Assembly (NCBI RefSeq): GCF_018613535.1 | Contig: NZ_JAGGQB010000003.1 | Location: 62,001-126,000, forward strand | Source of the DNA: Bacillus sp. ISL-51 | Lineage (GTDB): Bacteria; Bacillota; Bacilli; Bacillales; Bacillaceae | DNA length: 64,000 nt | Direction of reading: 5' to 3' | Shown: piece by piece, positions 31,133-39,708 of the stretch | Position numbering within the stretch: the stretch's first letter is position 1 | Layout of the letters: each line of letters begins with the position of its first letter | Made by a program: the position numbers and the translations under genes | Notes under the pieces: model-generated | What the model saw: the letters and a program-made list of their open reading frames with translations, nothing else | Database searches by the model: none | Told to the model about the DNA's origin: nothing

Positions 31133-31855
31133 CTATCGGTCGGTCACGAGAATATAGGCTGCTTTTACAGGACCGTGGACGCCGACGACCAAATCCATTT
31201 CGATGTCGGCTGAGTTGCTCGGACCTGTAATGTAGTTAATGCAGGAAGGAACGGTGACGCCGTCTGCGATATTTTGTTTGATGATATCACTTGCCTGCGT
31301 CATTCTCGGGACAAGGACAGATTTCGGGATAATCGCGATATACGTTGTCGGAAGCAGACTGACGGAACGCCCGGCATTTTCTGAAGCGTACAAAACGACG
31401 GTAGCTGATTCCGCAAGCGCGATCTCGCTGAATGTAATGCCCACATTCGCTTGTTCCGCCTTTTGTATATTTTTCTCTCCTTGTTCCGCATCCCATTCCC
31501 AAACAGGAATCCCTTCAGCGGGCCAGTCTTCTGTAAGCAGCCCTTGTAAACCGTAAGCTTCAAACCGCCTGTCTTTCGGTATGATGACAGGGCCTCCTTC
31601 AAAGCGGCTTACCTGCCTGCGTAAAGCGTCATAAAGACCGGCGGCATCCGTTTCGATCAGCTCGGTATGGATGTTAACGCAGTGGTCTTTCAGCATCGTG
31701 ACAAGATCATCGGCCGTGCAGCCTTCATGTGTTTTATATTGAGGCTGATAGTTCCACTCAGGGACGGATACGCCTTCTGTTCGGCGCTCCCTGCCAAGGC
31801 TTTCGGCGATTCGGTTTAAAAATGATTCTTGCTGTTTAATGGTTCCCTTCGCCAT
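31133..31855 (-). CDS. lutC: Lactate utilization protein C
   Basis: 240 residues from ATG at 31853-31855, matching the B. subtilis length; a GTG one codon earlier is possible. LUD-domain protein (DUF162): VGITFSEIALAESATVVLYASENAGRSVSLLPTTYI and CINYITGPSNSADIEMDLVVGVHGP are its core. With LutA and LutB it forms the iron-sulfur pathway that oxidises L-lactate to pyruvate, needed for growth on lactate and linked to biofilm formation. The start overlaps the lutB stop as TGATG, so it is translationally coupled. Confidence 0.95.
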   Translation of the reverse strand: MAKGTIKQQESFLNRIAESLGRERRTEGVSVPEWNYQPQYKTHEGCTADDLVTMLKDHCVNIHTELIETDAAGLYDALRRQVSRFEGGPVIIPKDRRFEAYGLQGLLTEDWPAEGIPVWEWDAEQGEKNIQKAEQANVGITFSEIALAESATVVLYASENAGRSVSLLPTTYIAIIPKSVLVPRMTQASDIIKQNIADGVTVPSCINYITGPSNSADIEMDLVVGVHGPVKAAYILVTDR

Positions 31856-33285
31856 CACTCTTCCCCCTTTTTGTTTTCCCGATCTGCAAACCAGTCTCTG
31901 AATCTTGATTTATGCGGCGCCGGAAAATCCCGGATTGACGTCCAGCTTTTTAACGGCCCCGGCCCTTTAGAAATTTTGTCATCTTCCGTAAACGGCGTCA
32001 TGGCGGCCGGCGCCCATTTCGATCCCATTTTATAAAGGGACGGCGAAGACGAACCGAGTCCGAACGCTTTCATTGCCAATTTTTCGCTGATCGGCGCTTT
32101 GCCTTCTTTTTCGACGATGTTTTGCCGATGCTTGAGCAGCAGCTCGTGCAGCGGAATTTTTACCGGACACGCTTCTGTGCAGGCCGCGCACAAGGTCGAT
32201 GCGTACGGAAGCTCCTTAAAATCGTCATATCCGCCGAGAAGCGGTGATAAGACGGCGCCGATCGGGCCGGAATAGATCGAACCGTACGAATGGCCGCCGA
32301 CGTGCCGATATACAGGGCAGACATTGATGCAGGCGGCACAGCGGATACATTGCAGAACGGATTGGAATTCCGTTCCGAGAATTCGGGAGCGGCCGTTATC
32401 CACGATCACGAGATGAAATTCCTCCGGGCCGTCAGCTTCTCCCTCTTGCCGAGGCCCCGTCAGCGCCGTGATATAACTTGTCAGCCGCTGACCGACCGCG
32501 CTTCTCGTCAGCATGCTGACGAGCACTTCAAATTCAGAAAAAGACGGAACGATCCGCTCCATTCCCATCACGGTAATCTGCGTTTTCGGCAAGGCGGACA
32601 CAAGACGGCCGTTTCCTTCATTTGTGACGAGGCTGACCGAGCCTGTATCGGCGATCGCAAAGTTGCAGCCGGTAATGCCGATATCCGCTTCGAGAAATTT
32701 TTTCCGCAGAACACCGCGCGCGTGCATGACGAGCTCCTCCGGTTTTTCCGTCTGTTCGTAGCCGAGCCTGTCTTTAAACACGTCCCGGATTTGCTCTTTG
32801 TTTTTGTGAAGGGCCGGCGCGACGATGTGTGACGGCGGGTCATGGTCGTCAATCTGGAGGATATATTCGCCCAGATCCGTTTCGACCACTTCACAGCCTT
32901 CCTTCTCAAGCACTTCGTTTAAATTGATTTCCTCAGTCACCATGGATTTTGATTTGACGATTTTTTTACCATTTTTCGTTTGAATCACATCGCGAATATA
33001 TGAGGATGCTTCTTCCGCCGTTTCAGCGAAGAAAACGTGTCCGCCTCTTTCGGCGACGTTTTTGGCCAGCTGTTCCAAATAGAAATCGAGATTATTCAGC
33101 ACATGCTGCCTGATTTCTTCCGCATGTGAACGCCATTCCTCCCAGTTTCCCAATTCTTCGGCCGCTTGGAGCCTCCTTGTCCGCAGCCGTTCCTGCGCCC
33201 CGGAAACGGCTCCTCTCATAAACTCATTATCTATTCCCTCTGACACCCGCTCTTTAAAAGCGGCTGTACCGATTTTCATCGCCAT
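31855..33285 (-). CDS. lutB: Lactate utilization protein B, iron-sulfur
   Basis: 476 residues. An N-terminal LUD domain is followed by two [4Fe-4S] motifs: [20 protein letters not shown] at about residue 310 and [18 protein letters not shown] at about 360. It carries electrons in L-lactate oxidation with LutA and LutC in the cytoplasm. GAGGGGG precedes the ATG. It lies 29 nt after lutA. Confidence 0.96.
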   Translation of the reverse strand: MAMKIGTAAFKERVSEGIDNEFMRGAVSGAQERLRTRRLQAAEELGNWEEWRSHAEEIRQHVLNNLDFYLEQLAKNVAERGGHVFFAETAEEASSYIRDVIQTKNGKKIVKSKSMVTEEINLNEVLEKEGCEVVETDLGEYILQIDDHDPPSHIVAPALHKNKEQIRDVFKDRLGYEQTEKPEELVMHARGVLRKKFLEADIGITGCNFAIADTGSVSLVTNEGNGRLVSALPKTQITVMGMERIVPSFSEFEVLVSMLTRSAVGQRLTSYITALTGPRQEGEADGPEEFHLVIVDNGRSRILGTEFQSVLQCIRCAACINVCPVYRHVGGHSYGSIYSGPIGAVLSPLLGGYDDFKELPYASTLCAACTEACPVKIPLHELLLKHRQNIVEKEGKAPISEKLAMKAFGLGSSSPSLYKMGSKWAPAAMTPFTEDDKISKGPGPLKSWTSIRDFPAPHKSRFRDWFADRENKKGEE

Positions 33286-33314
33286 GATTTTACCCCCTCT
33301 GTTGTTTCTGCCTG

Positions 33315-34031
33315 TTATCTGCTGTTCAGCACTTCGGCGATGTGCATCACTCTGACATGTTTATCTTTCCGGTCAAGCCTTCCCCCGATATTCATCAAAC
33401 AGCCGCAATCCGCTCCGATCAGCACCTCGGCTTCCGTGTCTTCCACACAGGCAACCTTTTCATCTACCATCTGTTCGGAGATTTGCGCCATTTTCACCGA
33501 AAACGTACCGCCGAAGCCGCAGCATTGATGCTTCCCGGGGAGAGACGTAAACTCAAGCCCCTTTACATGGCTTAAAAGCTTCATAGGCTCCTCTGACACG
33601 CCGAGCAGCCTTGTCATGTGGCACGATGTATGTAATGTCGCTTTTTTATGCAGCTCCGCCCCGACATCTTCAACCCCGAGGACGTTGACGATAAAGTCTG
33701 TTAACTCATACGTTTTGTCCGCAAGCCGCTGCGCTTTTTCAGCCCACTTCGGATCGTCCTGAAACAGCTGCGGATATTCACGGAACATCGTCGTGCAGGA
33801 ACCCGACGGACTGACAACGTACTCTGCCCCCTCAAACGCGGCAATCATCCGCTTCATCGCTTTTTTCGCATCGGTCACATACCCGCTGTTATACGCAGGC
33901 TGCCCGCAGCAAATCTGCCCCTCGGGAAAATCAACTTCACACCCGAGCCGCTCCAGCACCTCAACCGTCGCCTTCCCGACATCGGTCTGGAACATATCCA
34001 CAAGGCATGTGACAAATAATGAGACTTTCAT
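33315..34031 (-). CDS. lutA: Lactate utilization protein A
   Basis: 238 residues from [14 protein letters not shown], the B. subtilis start; GAGGGG lies 7 nt upstream. Two CCG-type domains: [16 protein letters not shown] near residue 45 and [14 protein letters not shown] near 175, which bind iron-sulfur or heterodisulfide-like cofactors. It is the first gene of lutABC and is preceded by the putative LutR operator. In B. subtilis the operon is repressed by LutR and by SinR. Confidence 0.95.
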   Translation of the reverse strand: MKVSLFVTCLVDMFQTDVGKATVEVLERLGCEVDFPEGQICCGQPAYNSGYVTDAKKAMKRMIAAFEGAEYVVSPSGSCTTMFREYPQLFQDDPKWAEKAQRLADKTYELTDFIVNVLGVEDVGAELHKKATLHTSCHMTRLLGVSEEPMKLLSHVKGLEFTSLPGKHQCCGFGGTFSVKMAQISEQMVDEKVACVEDTEAEVLIGADCGCLMNIGGRLDRKDKHVRVMHIAEVLNSR

Positions 34032-34064
34032 GATGAACCCCTCTTTCATCTTTTATATTGATCC

Positions 34065-34079
34065 GGTCATCTGATGACC
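34065..34079. promoter_or_regulatory. Putative LutR operator at lutABC
   Basis: GGTCATCTGATGACC, two perfect 7-bp arms around one T. The identical 15-mer lies at the lutP promoter. The length and symmetry fit FadR/GntR-type operators, and lutR is the adjacent regulator gene. Confidence 0.8.
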
Positions 34080-34178
34080 TGTTTTTAGGAAAACCTCTTT
34101 GAATATCGTACACTATTCTGAAGATAAATTGGAAGAGTTTTCTGGGAAATTCCTTTTTGCGGATGTTCTATCTATAAA

Positions 34179-34205
34179 AAAGAGAAGCTCTGACGGCTCC
34201 TCTTT
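34179..34205 (-). terminator. Terminator after the lutR-aminotransferase pair
   Basis: AAAGAG / CTCTTT with inner AGC / GCT, followed on the minus strand by a T run (CTCTTTTTTATAG). Confidence 0.72.
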
Positions 34206-35401
34206 CAGCTTCCTACATTCTGTTTTAAAATACTTCCCAGCTTTTGAACGCCCTTGACGATGCTGTTTTTATCAGCGTAACTGAACGATAAGCGGAGATA
34301 TTCGGCTCCGTCTTGCGGGTCTAAGAAAAAGTACTTGCCGGGTACAAACGAAACGCCTTGAGAAAGGGCTTGAGTCAGCAATGCTGAAGTATCCGCCCCC
34401 GGAACTTTTATCCAGACAAAGTAACCGCCCTTCGGAACGTGCCAGGATACGGAATCCGGGACATATTGCGTTAATGCTGATAGTAAGGCGGCACATTTGG
34501 TTCGGTACGTGTCACGTATGACGGCAAGCCTTTCATTGAAATCCGTTTGTTCTAAATATACAGCGGTCACAGCCTGGGAAAAGGGGTGGTCTAAGTCTTT
34601 TTTAAACCATGACAGCGCGGTAATGAATTCACTTGCCCCCGTTATCCATCCGATCCGCATTCCCGGTGCCGCGATCTTTGATAATGAACCGACGTGCAGA
34701 ACCCTGTGATCTTGATCCATGGCTTTCAGCGGCGGGGGAATTTCGGTAAATCCGAGCTCTCCGTATGCATCATCCTCCAAAATGAGAAAATCATACGTTT
34801 CGGCAAGCTGCAATACGCGGGCTCTCCGCTTCGCTGACATGGCGGTTCCCGCGGGGTTTTGAAAGGCTGGAATGGTATAGAGAAGGCGCGGAAGGACGAG
34901 CCCTTTGCGCTTTCTTACCTCCAGCATGTTTTCTAATTGATCTGTCTGAAGGCCGTCCTCGTCTGACGGAATGCTCAAGATATGCGGCGTATAGTTCTTA
35001 AAAATCTCCAGCGCCTCCATATATGAAGGAGACTCAATGGCAACGGCCGTTTTGTCGTCAATGAGTATCCGGGCAATCAGATCAATTGCCTGGCAAGCGC
35101 CTGATGAAATCAACAGCTCGTCATCTGAGGAATGAATACCGCGGGCAGACAGCCTATCTTGAATTTGCTTTTTTAATGCGGTTATTCTCGGGCTCCCAAG
35201 GTAGTGAAGCGGTAAATCACGTTCCTCTTCAAGAAGATCGGAAGCGGCTTTTTTCAGCTGCTCATAAGGTACGAGAGCAGGATCGGGATAGCCGGAATGC
35301 AGACGGATGCACTCATCCGGAACGGCCGGCATCCATTCACCCGGAGGATCATTGTTAAGAGCTTTCCTGATGTTTTCAGAAAAAAAGGATTCGGCCTGCA
35401 T
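34205..35401 (-). CDS. PLP-dependent aminotransferase, class I/II (2-aminoadipate-type)
   Basis: 398 residues from ATG at 35401, which has GGGGG 9 nt upstream. A GTG twelve codons earlier overlaps the lutR stop and is the alternative. Fold-type I aminotransferase: SSGACQAIDLIARIL, YTIPAFQNPAGTAMS (NP-G substrate/PLP region), ILEDDAYGEL (PLP Asp), and the Schiff-base lysine in HVGSLSKIAAPGMRIGW near residue 230. It resembles the enzyme half of MocR proteins and 2-aminoadipate/aromatic aminotransferases, but there is no GntR domain. It sits in an operon with lutR, which is not the arrangement I know from B. subtilis 168; its substrate is unknown. Confidence 0.82.
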   Translation of the reverse strand: MQAESFFSENIRKALNNDPPGEWMPAVPDECIRLHSGYPDPALVPYEQLKKAASDLLEEERDLPLHYLGSPRITALKKQIQDRLSARGIHSSDDELLISSGACQAIDLIARILIDDKTAVAIESPSYMEALEIFKNYTPHILSIPSDEDGLQTDQLENMLEVRKRKGLVLPRLLYTIPAFQNPAGTAMSAKRRARVLQLAETYDFLILEDDAYGELGFTEIPPPLKAMDQDHRVLHVGSLSKIAAPGMRIGWITGASEFITALSWFKKDLDHPFSQAVTAVYLEQTDFNERLAVIRDTYRTKCAALLSALTQYVPDSVSWHVPKGGYFVWIKVPGADTSALLTQALSQGVSFVPGKYFFLDPQDGAEYLRLSFSYADKNSIVKGVQKLGSILKQNVGS

Positions 35402-35433
35402 TTGATCATACCCCCTTTCACCAATCAGCTGTT

Positions 35434-36153
35434 TCACACATTTTCTTCAAAATAAGCCCCAAGCACCCCTTCAACATTCGTCAAATGCGCCTTCATCGCT
35501 CCTTCAGCCTTAGCCGCGTCTCTGGAGGCGACGGCGTTGTAGATGTGTTCATGCTCTTCGTACAGCCGCTGCACGCTCGTTTTTTTAGAGAACAGCCAAA
35601 TCTTTCTCGTTTCTCTCATCGTTTCCAAAAGCAGAGCGGAGACATGGTTCATGAGATGCTTGAGCAGCTCGTTTTGTGAAGCTTCCGCCAGCGCCATATG
35701 AAAGGAGAAGTCTGCTTTTTCTCCCAGTTCTTCGTCTCCGTCAATGTCTTTCATCTCCATGAGCGCCTGATGGATTTTGTTCAGATCTTCCTCTGTGCGT
35801 TTTTCGGCGGCCATGGCGGCGACGCCGAGTTCGAGCAGTTTTCTGACTTCAAGCAGCTGTTTGACATCCTCTTTTTTCATTAAGAGCGCCGATGAGAGCT
35901 GCTGAGAGATGTGGGACGGCTCAAATTCTTTAATGTACGTGCCTTCCCCCTGCTTCATATCGACGAGCCCCATCGCTTTCAGGGCTGACAGCGCCTCCCT
36001 GACCGCAGAGCGGCTCACTTGAAAGCTCTCAGATAGTGACTGAACGGAGTCCAGCCTTTCGCCGGGCTTAAGCTCGCCTGCTTTAATTTTGTCCAGCAGC
36101 GCGTCTGCGATTTCCTCGTATATTTTTTTCGTTTTGATCTGTTTATATTTCAA
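35434..36153 (-). CDS. lutR: FadR-type GntR regulator of lactate utilization, LutR
   Basis: 239 residues starting at TTG (36151-36153) with an AGGTGAT site. N-terminal winged helix (about residues 8-75; ESFQVSRSAVREALSALKAMGLVDMKQGEGTYI) and a C-terminal FCD effector domain with metal-binding His/Asp candidates (KADFSFHMALAEASQN; HEHIYNAVASRDAAKAEGAMKAHL). It represses lutABC in the absence of L-lactate. Divergent from lutP. A matching palindrome occurs at both lutABC and lutP. Confidence 0.95.
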   Translation of the reverse strand: MKYKQIKTKKIYEEIADALLDKIKAGELKPGERLDSVQSLSESFQVSRSAVREALSALKAMGLVDMKQGEGTYIKEFEPSHISQQLSSALLMKKEDVKQLLEVRKLLELGVAAMAAEKRTEEDLNKIHQALMEMKDIDGDEELGEKADFSFHMALAEASQNELLKHLMNHVSALLLETMRETRKIWLFSKKTSVQRLYEEHEHIYNAVASRDAAKAEGAMKAHLTNVEGVLGAYFEENV

Positions 36154-36252
36154 CGCGTATCACCTCGTTACCTGTGAGTCTTGATGTTATCGTCTATTAT
36201 ACTTCTTTTTTCGTTCTGCCAACAGGTTCAGACAATTTATTCAAGAAAGGTA

Positions 36253-36281
36253 TTGAACTTTCAAATTTTTCAAAATATAAT
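36253..36281 (+). promoter_or_regulatory. Sigma-A promoter of lutP
   Basis: -35 TTGAAC (36253-36258), 17-nt spacer, -10 TATAAT (36276-36281). The LutR-type palindrome begins 12 nt after the -10. Confidence 0.8.
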
Positions 36282-36293
36282 GCTAGTTAACCC

Positions 36294-36308
36294 GGTCATC
36301 TGATGACC
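36294..36308. promoter_or_regulatory. Putative LutR operator at lutP
   Basis: GGTCATCTGATGACC, identical to the site at 34065. It covers the expected transcription start, so LutR would block initiation of the lactate permease gene. Confidence 0.8.
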
Positions 36309-36319
36309 TTATCATAAAT

Positions 36320-36333
36320 CGTAATCGCTTACA
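36320..36333 (-). promoter_or_regulatory. Candidate cre site in the lutP leader
   Basis: Reverse strand TGTAAGCGATTACG matches 13 of 14 positions of the cre consensus. It lies about 30 nt downstream of the transcription start, consistent with CcpA repression in glucose. Confidence 0.5.
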
Positions 36334-36356
36334 TAATACGGGGAGGGGTTTTTGGG

Positions 36357-38036
36357 ATGCAATGGACACAGGAGTATGCGCCTGTAGGGGGAAACTTGCT
36401 TTTGTCGGCCGCTTGTGCGCTCGTGCCGATTGTTTTCTTTTTTTGGGCGCTTGCTGTAAAACGAATGAAGGGGTACAGAGCGGGGCTTTTGACTTTAGGG
36501 GTTTCGCTTTTGATTGCTGTATTGGTTTATGGAATGCCGGCGGAGAAAGCGGTGCTGTCTGCTTCGCAGGGAGCGGTGTACGGTCTGCTTCCGATCGGCT
36601 GGATCATTGTCACATCCGTCTTTTTGTATAAAATCACCGTCAAAACGGGACAATTTGACATCATTCGGAGCTCAGTGCTGTCAATTACCGATGACCGCCG
36701 CTTGCAGGCGCTGCTCATCGCCTTCTCGTTTGGGGCTTTTTTAGAAGGCGCCGCGGGCTTCGGCGCGCCTGTCGCGATATCAGCCGCTTTGCTCGTCGGA
36801 CTCGGTTTTCATCCGCTGTATGCCGCGGGTATTTGCTTGATCGCCAATACGGCGCCCGTTGCTTTTGGCGCGATCGGCATCCCGATTACCGCAGTCGAGG
36901 GCCCGACTGGCATACCGGCAATGGAGATTTCCCAAATGGTCGGCCGCCAGCTGCCGTTTTTATCCGTCTTTATTCCGCTGTATTTAATCATTCTGATGAG
37001 CGGGTTCAAGAAAGCCTTTGAAGTATGGCCCGCGATTCTTGTATCCGGCGTTTCCTTTGCGGCCGTGCAGTATGCCAGCTCGAATTTTTTAGGGCCTGAG
37101 CTGCCGGATGTGCTGTCGGCGCTTGTTTCCATGGGTGCGCTTGCGGTGTTTCTGAAATTTTGGAAGCCGAAAACAGCGTTCCGCTTTGCGGCGGAACGGG
37201 AATCAGCCGCCGCCTCTGATCACGATGCGCAAACGGTGTACGGAGGCGCCGCCATTTTAAAAGCGTGGTCGCCGTTCCTTCTTTTGACGGCCATGATCTC
37301 CATTTGGGGTATTCCGCAGGTGAAGACCGCGCTGACAGGACACTACGACGGGAGTTCGATGTGGCTTTCCTGGCTGAATGCCTCCGGAAAAGCATTGACC
37401 TTTTCGCCCCCTGTTCCATTTGTAAACAACCAGATTCTTCATGCGGACGGCACACCGATCGAAGCGGTGTATAAGCTGGAGCTTTTCGGTTCGGCGGGTA
37501 CGGCGATTTTAATTGCCGCTATTATGGCCAAGTTCGTTTTGGACATGCCATGGAAAGCGTGGGGCGAAGCGTTTGCGGAGACATTAAAGGAATTAACGCT
37601 GCCGATTTTAACCATCGGTTCTGTCGTCGGTTTTGCCTATGTGACAAACGCTTCCGGCATGAGCACGACGTTAGGTTTAACGCTTGCGATGACGGGTGCG
37701 ATGTTCACCTTCTTTTCGCCCGTTCTCGGCTGGCTCGGCGTGTTTATTACAGGCTCTGATACCTCGGCCAATCTCTTGTTTGGCGGCTTGCAAAAGGTGA
37801 CGGCGCTTTCTGTCGGCATGGACCCGGTACTTTCTGTCGCCGCCAACTCATCAGGAGGCGTCACCGGAAAAATGATTTCTCCGCAATCCATTGCGGTTGC
37901 ATGCGCTGCTGTCGGTCTTGCGGGCAAGGAGGCAGATCTTTTTCGGTTCACCATTAAGCACAGCCTCTTTTTGCTGCTGCTCGTCTGTATCATTACCTTT
38001 TTGCAGCACCATGTTTTTTCATGGATGATCCCGTAA
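36357..38036 (+). CDS. lutP: L-lactate permease LutP
   Basis: 559 residues, 13-14 membrane segments, LctP family. Typical blocks: FGAFLEGAAGFGAPVAISAALLVGLGF, NTAPVAFGAIGIPITAVEGPTG, GSDTSANLLFGGLQKVTA, and NSSGGVTGKMISPQSIAVACAAVG. It imports L-lactate with protons for LutABC. GGGGAGGGG precedes the ATG. Control by LutR and perhaps CcpA is suggested by the upstream sites. Confidence 0.95.
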   Translation: MQWTQEYAPVGGNLLLSAACALVPIVFFFWALAVKRMKGYRAGLLTLGVSLLIAVLVYGMPAEKAVLSASQGAVYGLLPIGWIIVTSVFLYKITVKTGQFDIIRSSVLSITDDRRLQALLIAFSFGAFLEGAAGFGAPVAISAALLVGLGFHPLYAAGICLIANTAPVAFGAIGIPITAVEGPTGIPAMEISQMVGRQLPFLSVFIPLYLIILMSGFKKAFEVWPAILVSGVSFAAVQYASSNFLGPELPDVLSALVSMGALAVFLKFWKPKTAFRFAAERESAAASDHDAQTVYGGAAILKAWSPFLLLTAMISIWGIPQVKTALTGHYDGSSMWLSWLNASGKALTFSPPVPFVNNQILHADGTPIEAVYKLELFGSAGTAILIAAIMAKFVLDMPWKAWGEAFAETLKELTLPILTIGSVVGFAYVTNASGMSTTLGLTLAMTGAMFTFFSPVLGWLGVFITGSDTSANLLFGGLQKVTALSVGMDPVLSVAANSSGGVTGKMISPQSIAVACAAVGLAGKEADLFRFTIKHSLFLLLLVCIITFLQHHVFSWMIP

Positions 38037-38042
38037 TGCGGA

Positions 38043-38073
38043 GAACCTCCCCGTACTTGTCGCGGGGAGGTTC
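38043..38073. terminator. Hairpin between lutP and sigL
   Basis: GAACCTCCCCG / CGGGGAGGTTC, an 11-bp stem with a 9-nt loop, between convergent genes. There is little T after it in either direction, so it may be a weak terminator or an RNA-stabilising hairpin. It overlaps the sigL stop. Confidence 0.55.
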
Positions 38074-39382
38074 AGCTGTATCGTTTTCTCGCCGAGGACG
38101 GCGGAATATTCATTTGATCACGGTATTTGGCGACAGTGCGTCTTGATACTCGAATGTCATATTGGTCGAATAACATATCAGCCAATTTTTGGTCTGAGAG
38201 CGGTTTCCTTTTATCTTCTGCGCTGATGAATGATTCCAGATGGGCTTTGACGGCATAATTGGAGGCATCCCCGTCTCCTGATGATTCTGCTTTTGCCGAG
38301 AAAAAAGTTTTCATATCGTACAGCCCGTATGGTGTTTGCACGTATTTTCCTTTTATGGCCCGGCTGATCGTTGATTCGTGGAGCTCCAGCGTTTCAGCGA
38401 CCTCTCTTAACGTCAGCGGCTTCATCCCGCTTCTTCCTGTCAGAAAAAAAGATTTTTGACGTTCGGTCAGTACGCTGATGATTCTGGTGATGGTTTGTTT
38501 TCTTTGCGTTAAAGCCCGGCGCAGCCAGCGCCATTCTTGGTATTTTGCCGACAGGTAAGCTTCCGTATCCCGGCATCCGGATGATAACAGCGGCTGATAA
38601 TTGTTATGGAGCTGAATATCCGGGAAAGAACGGCTGTTCAGCTGCGCTTTAATGCTGCCGTTTTTCACCGTGATGAAAATATCAGGCTCGACATAAAAGC
38701 CAGGCTCCTCATGTGCGTAGCGAAGCCCGGGTCTCGGATCGAGCGCCGCGATCATATCAAAAATGTCCTGAATGTCCGTGAGCGATATGCCTGTTTTCAA
38801 TGTAAGCGCTTTCCAGTTTTTTCTTGCAAATAGCTCAAAGTAGTCACCTACAATCTGTTCCGCCTGTTCGTTCCGCTCAGGAAGACGGCGCAGCTGAAGA
38901 AGGATGCACTCTTGCAGAGAACGCGCGCCGATTCCGGCCGGTTCAAGCGACTGAAGTTTTCCGAGAACCGCCTCCGTCTCCTCTGCCGAAGCTGATACAT
39001 GGTCGGCAGCAGCTTGTATCTCCTCTTCTAAATAGCCGTTTGAATCGAGTGAATGTATCAGATAATTAAAAATTTTCTCCTCATTCTTTGACAGCTTAAT
39101 ATCTAATGATTGCTGTTTCAGTGCATCCTGCAGGGTTTTCCGGGTGAGGCTTATCTGCTGGCTTCCGTCCTGCGCTTGCATCCTGTTTTTATTTGTTTTG
39201 TGGTAAGATAGTGGCGGCGTGTCTGTTTCCTTTCGTTCAATCAGAGGGTTTTCCAGTGAGAGCTCATCAATATATTCGGCCAGTTCCGCGGAGTTATATC
39301 CGAGTAATGCGATGGCCTGTTTAAGCTCTTGAGTTAATTGAGGCTTTAGTATTTGTGTTTGCTGAAGTTTGATATCCATCAT
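38072..39382 (-). CDS. sigL: RNA polymerase sigma-54 factor SigL
   Basis: 436 residues from the first of two adjacent ATG codons (39380-39382), which matches the B. subtilis length; GAGGAG lies just upstream. Gln/Leu-rich activator-contact region I (MDIKLQQTQILKPQLTQELK), core-binding domain, helix-turn-helix (TLREVAETLELHESTISRAIKGKYV), and the RpoN box (RVSRRTVAKYRDQMNIP) that reads the -24 element. It directs genes such as levanase, branched-chain amino acid and acetoin functions with enhancer-binding activators. Confidence 0.96.
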   Translation of the reverse strand: MMDIKLQQTQILKPQLTQELKQAIALLGYNSAELAEYIDELSLENPLIERKETDTPPLSYHKTNKNRMQAQDGSQQISLTRKTLQDALKQQSLDIKLSKNEEKIFNYLIHSLDSNGYLEEEIQAAADHVSASAEETEAVLGKLQSLEPAGIGARSLQECILLQLRRLPERNEQAEQIVGDYFELFARKNWKALTLKTGISLTDIQDIFDMIAALDPRPGLRYAHEEPGFYVEPDIFITVKNGSIKAQLNSRSFPDIQLHNNYQPLLSSGCRDTEAYLSAKYQEWRWLRRALTQRKQTITRIISVLTERQKSFFLTGRSGMKPLTLREVAETLELHESTISRAIKGKYVQTPYGLYDMKTFFSAKAESSGDGDASNYAVKAHLESFISAEDKRKPLSDQKLADMLFDQYDIRVSRRTVAKYRDQMNIPPSSARKRYS

Positions 39383-39456
39383 GCTCACTCCTCTTTTTTC
39401 ATTGTACATGATTGGTTTCATACCGTATATACTTATTAAAAGGAGTTGCTTTATAG

Positions 39457-39675
39457 ATGTCAGAACTTTTTTCCGTTCCTTATTTTATTGAGAACTTTAC
39501 TCAGCATATTGAACTGAATCCGAATGAAGACCGAATTCATGCGATGAACAGCTATTACCGCTCAGTCGTTTCAACCCTTGTACAGGATCAGCTGACGAAA
39601 AACGCGGCAGTGCTCAAGAGAATTCAGCATTTGGACGAGGCTTATAACAAAGTTAAACGGGGAGAAACAAAATAA
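39457..39675 (+). CDS. yvfG: YvfG, small helical protein
   Basis: 72 residues, well-formed start with AAAAGGAG. All-helical, polar, no membrane segment (MSELFSVPYFIENFTQHIEL...). It matches B. subtilis YvfG, a protein of known structure but unknown function, in the same place between sigL and epsO. Confidence 0.9.
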   Translation: MSELFSVPYFIENFTQHIELNPNEDRIHAMNSYYRSVVSTLVQDQLTKNAAVLKRIQHLDEAYNKVKRGETK

Positions 39676-39708
39676 AACCTTCCGCTCATGTCAGAGCAGG
39701 AAGGTTTT
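39674..39708. terminator. Bidirectional terminator at the end of the eps operon
   Basis: AAAACCTTCC / GGAAGGTTTT with an inner GCTC/GAGC helix. The epsO stop codon (39686-39688) lies inside the hairpin, so the last epsO codons form half of the eps operon terminator. Confidence 0.88.

Noticed and set aside
34158-34165. GTTCTAT as a SinR site near lutA
   Set aside because: One mismatch in a seven-base box in AT-rich DNA; not distinguishable from chance, though SinR does control lutABC in B. subtilis.
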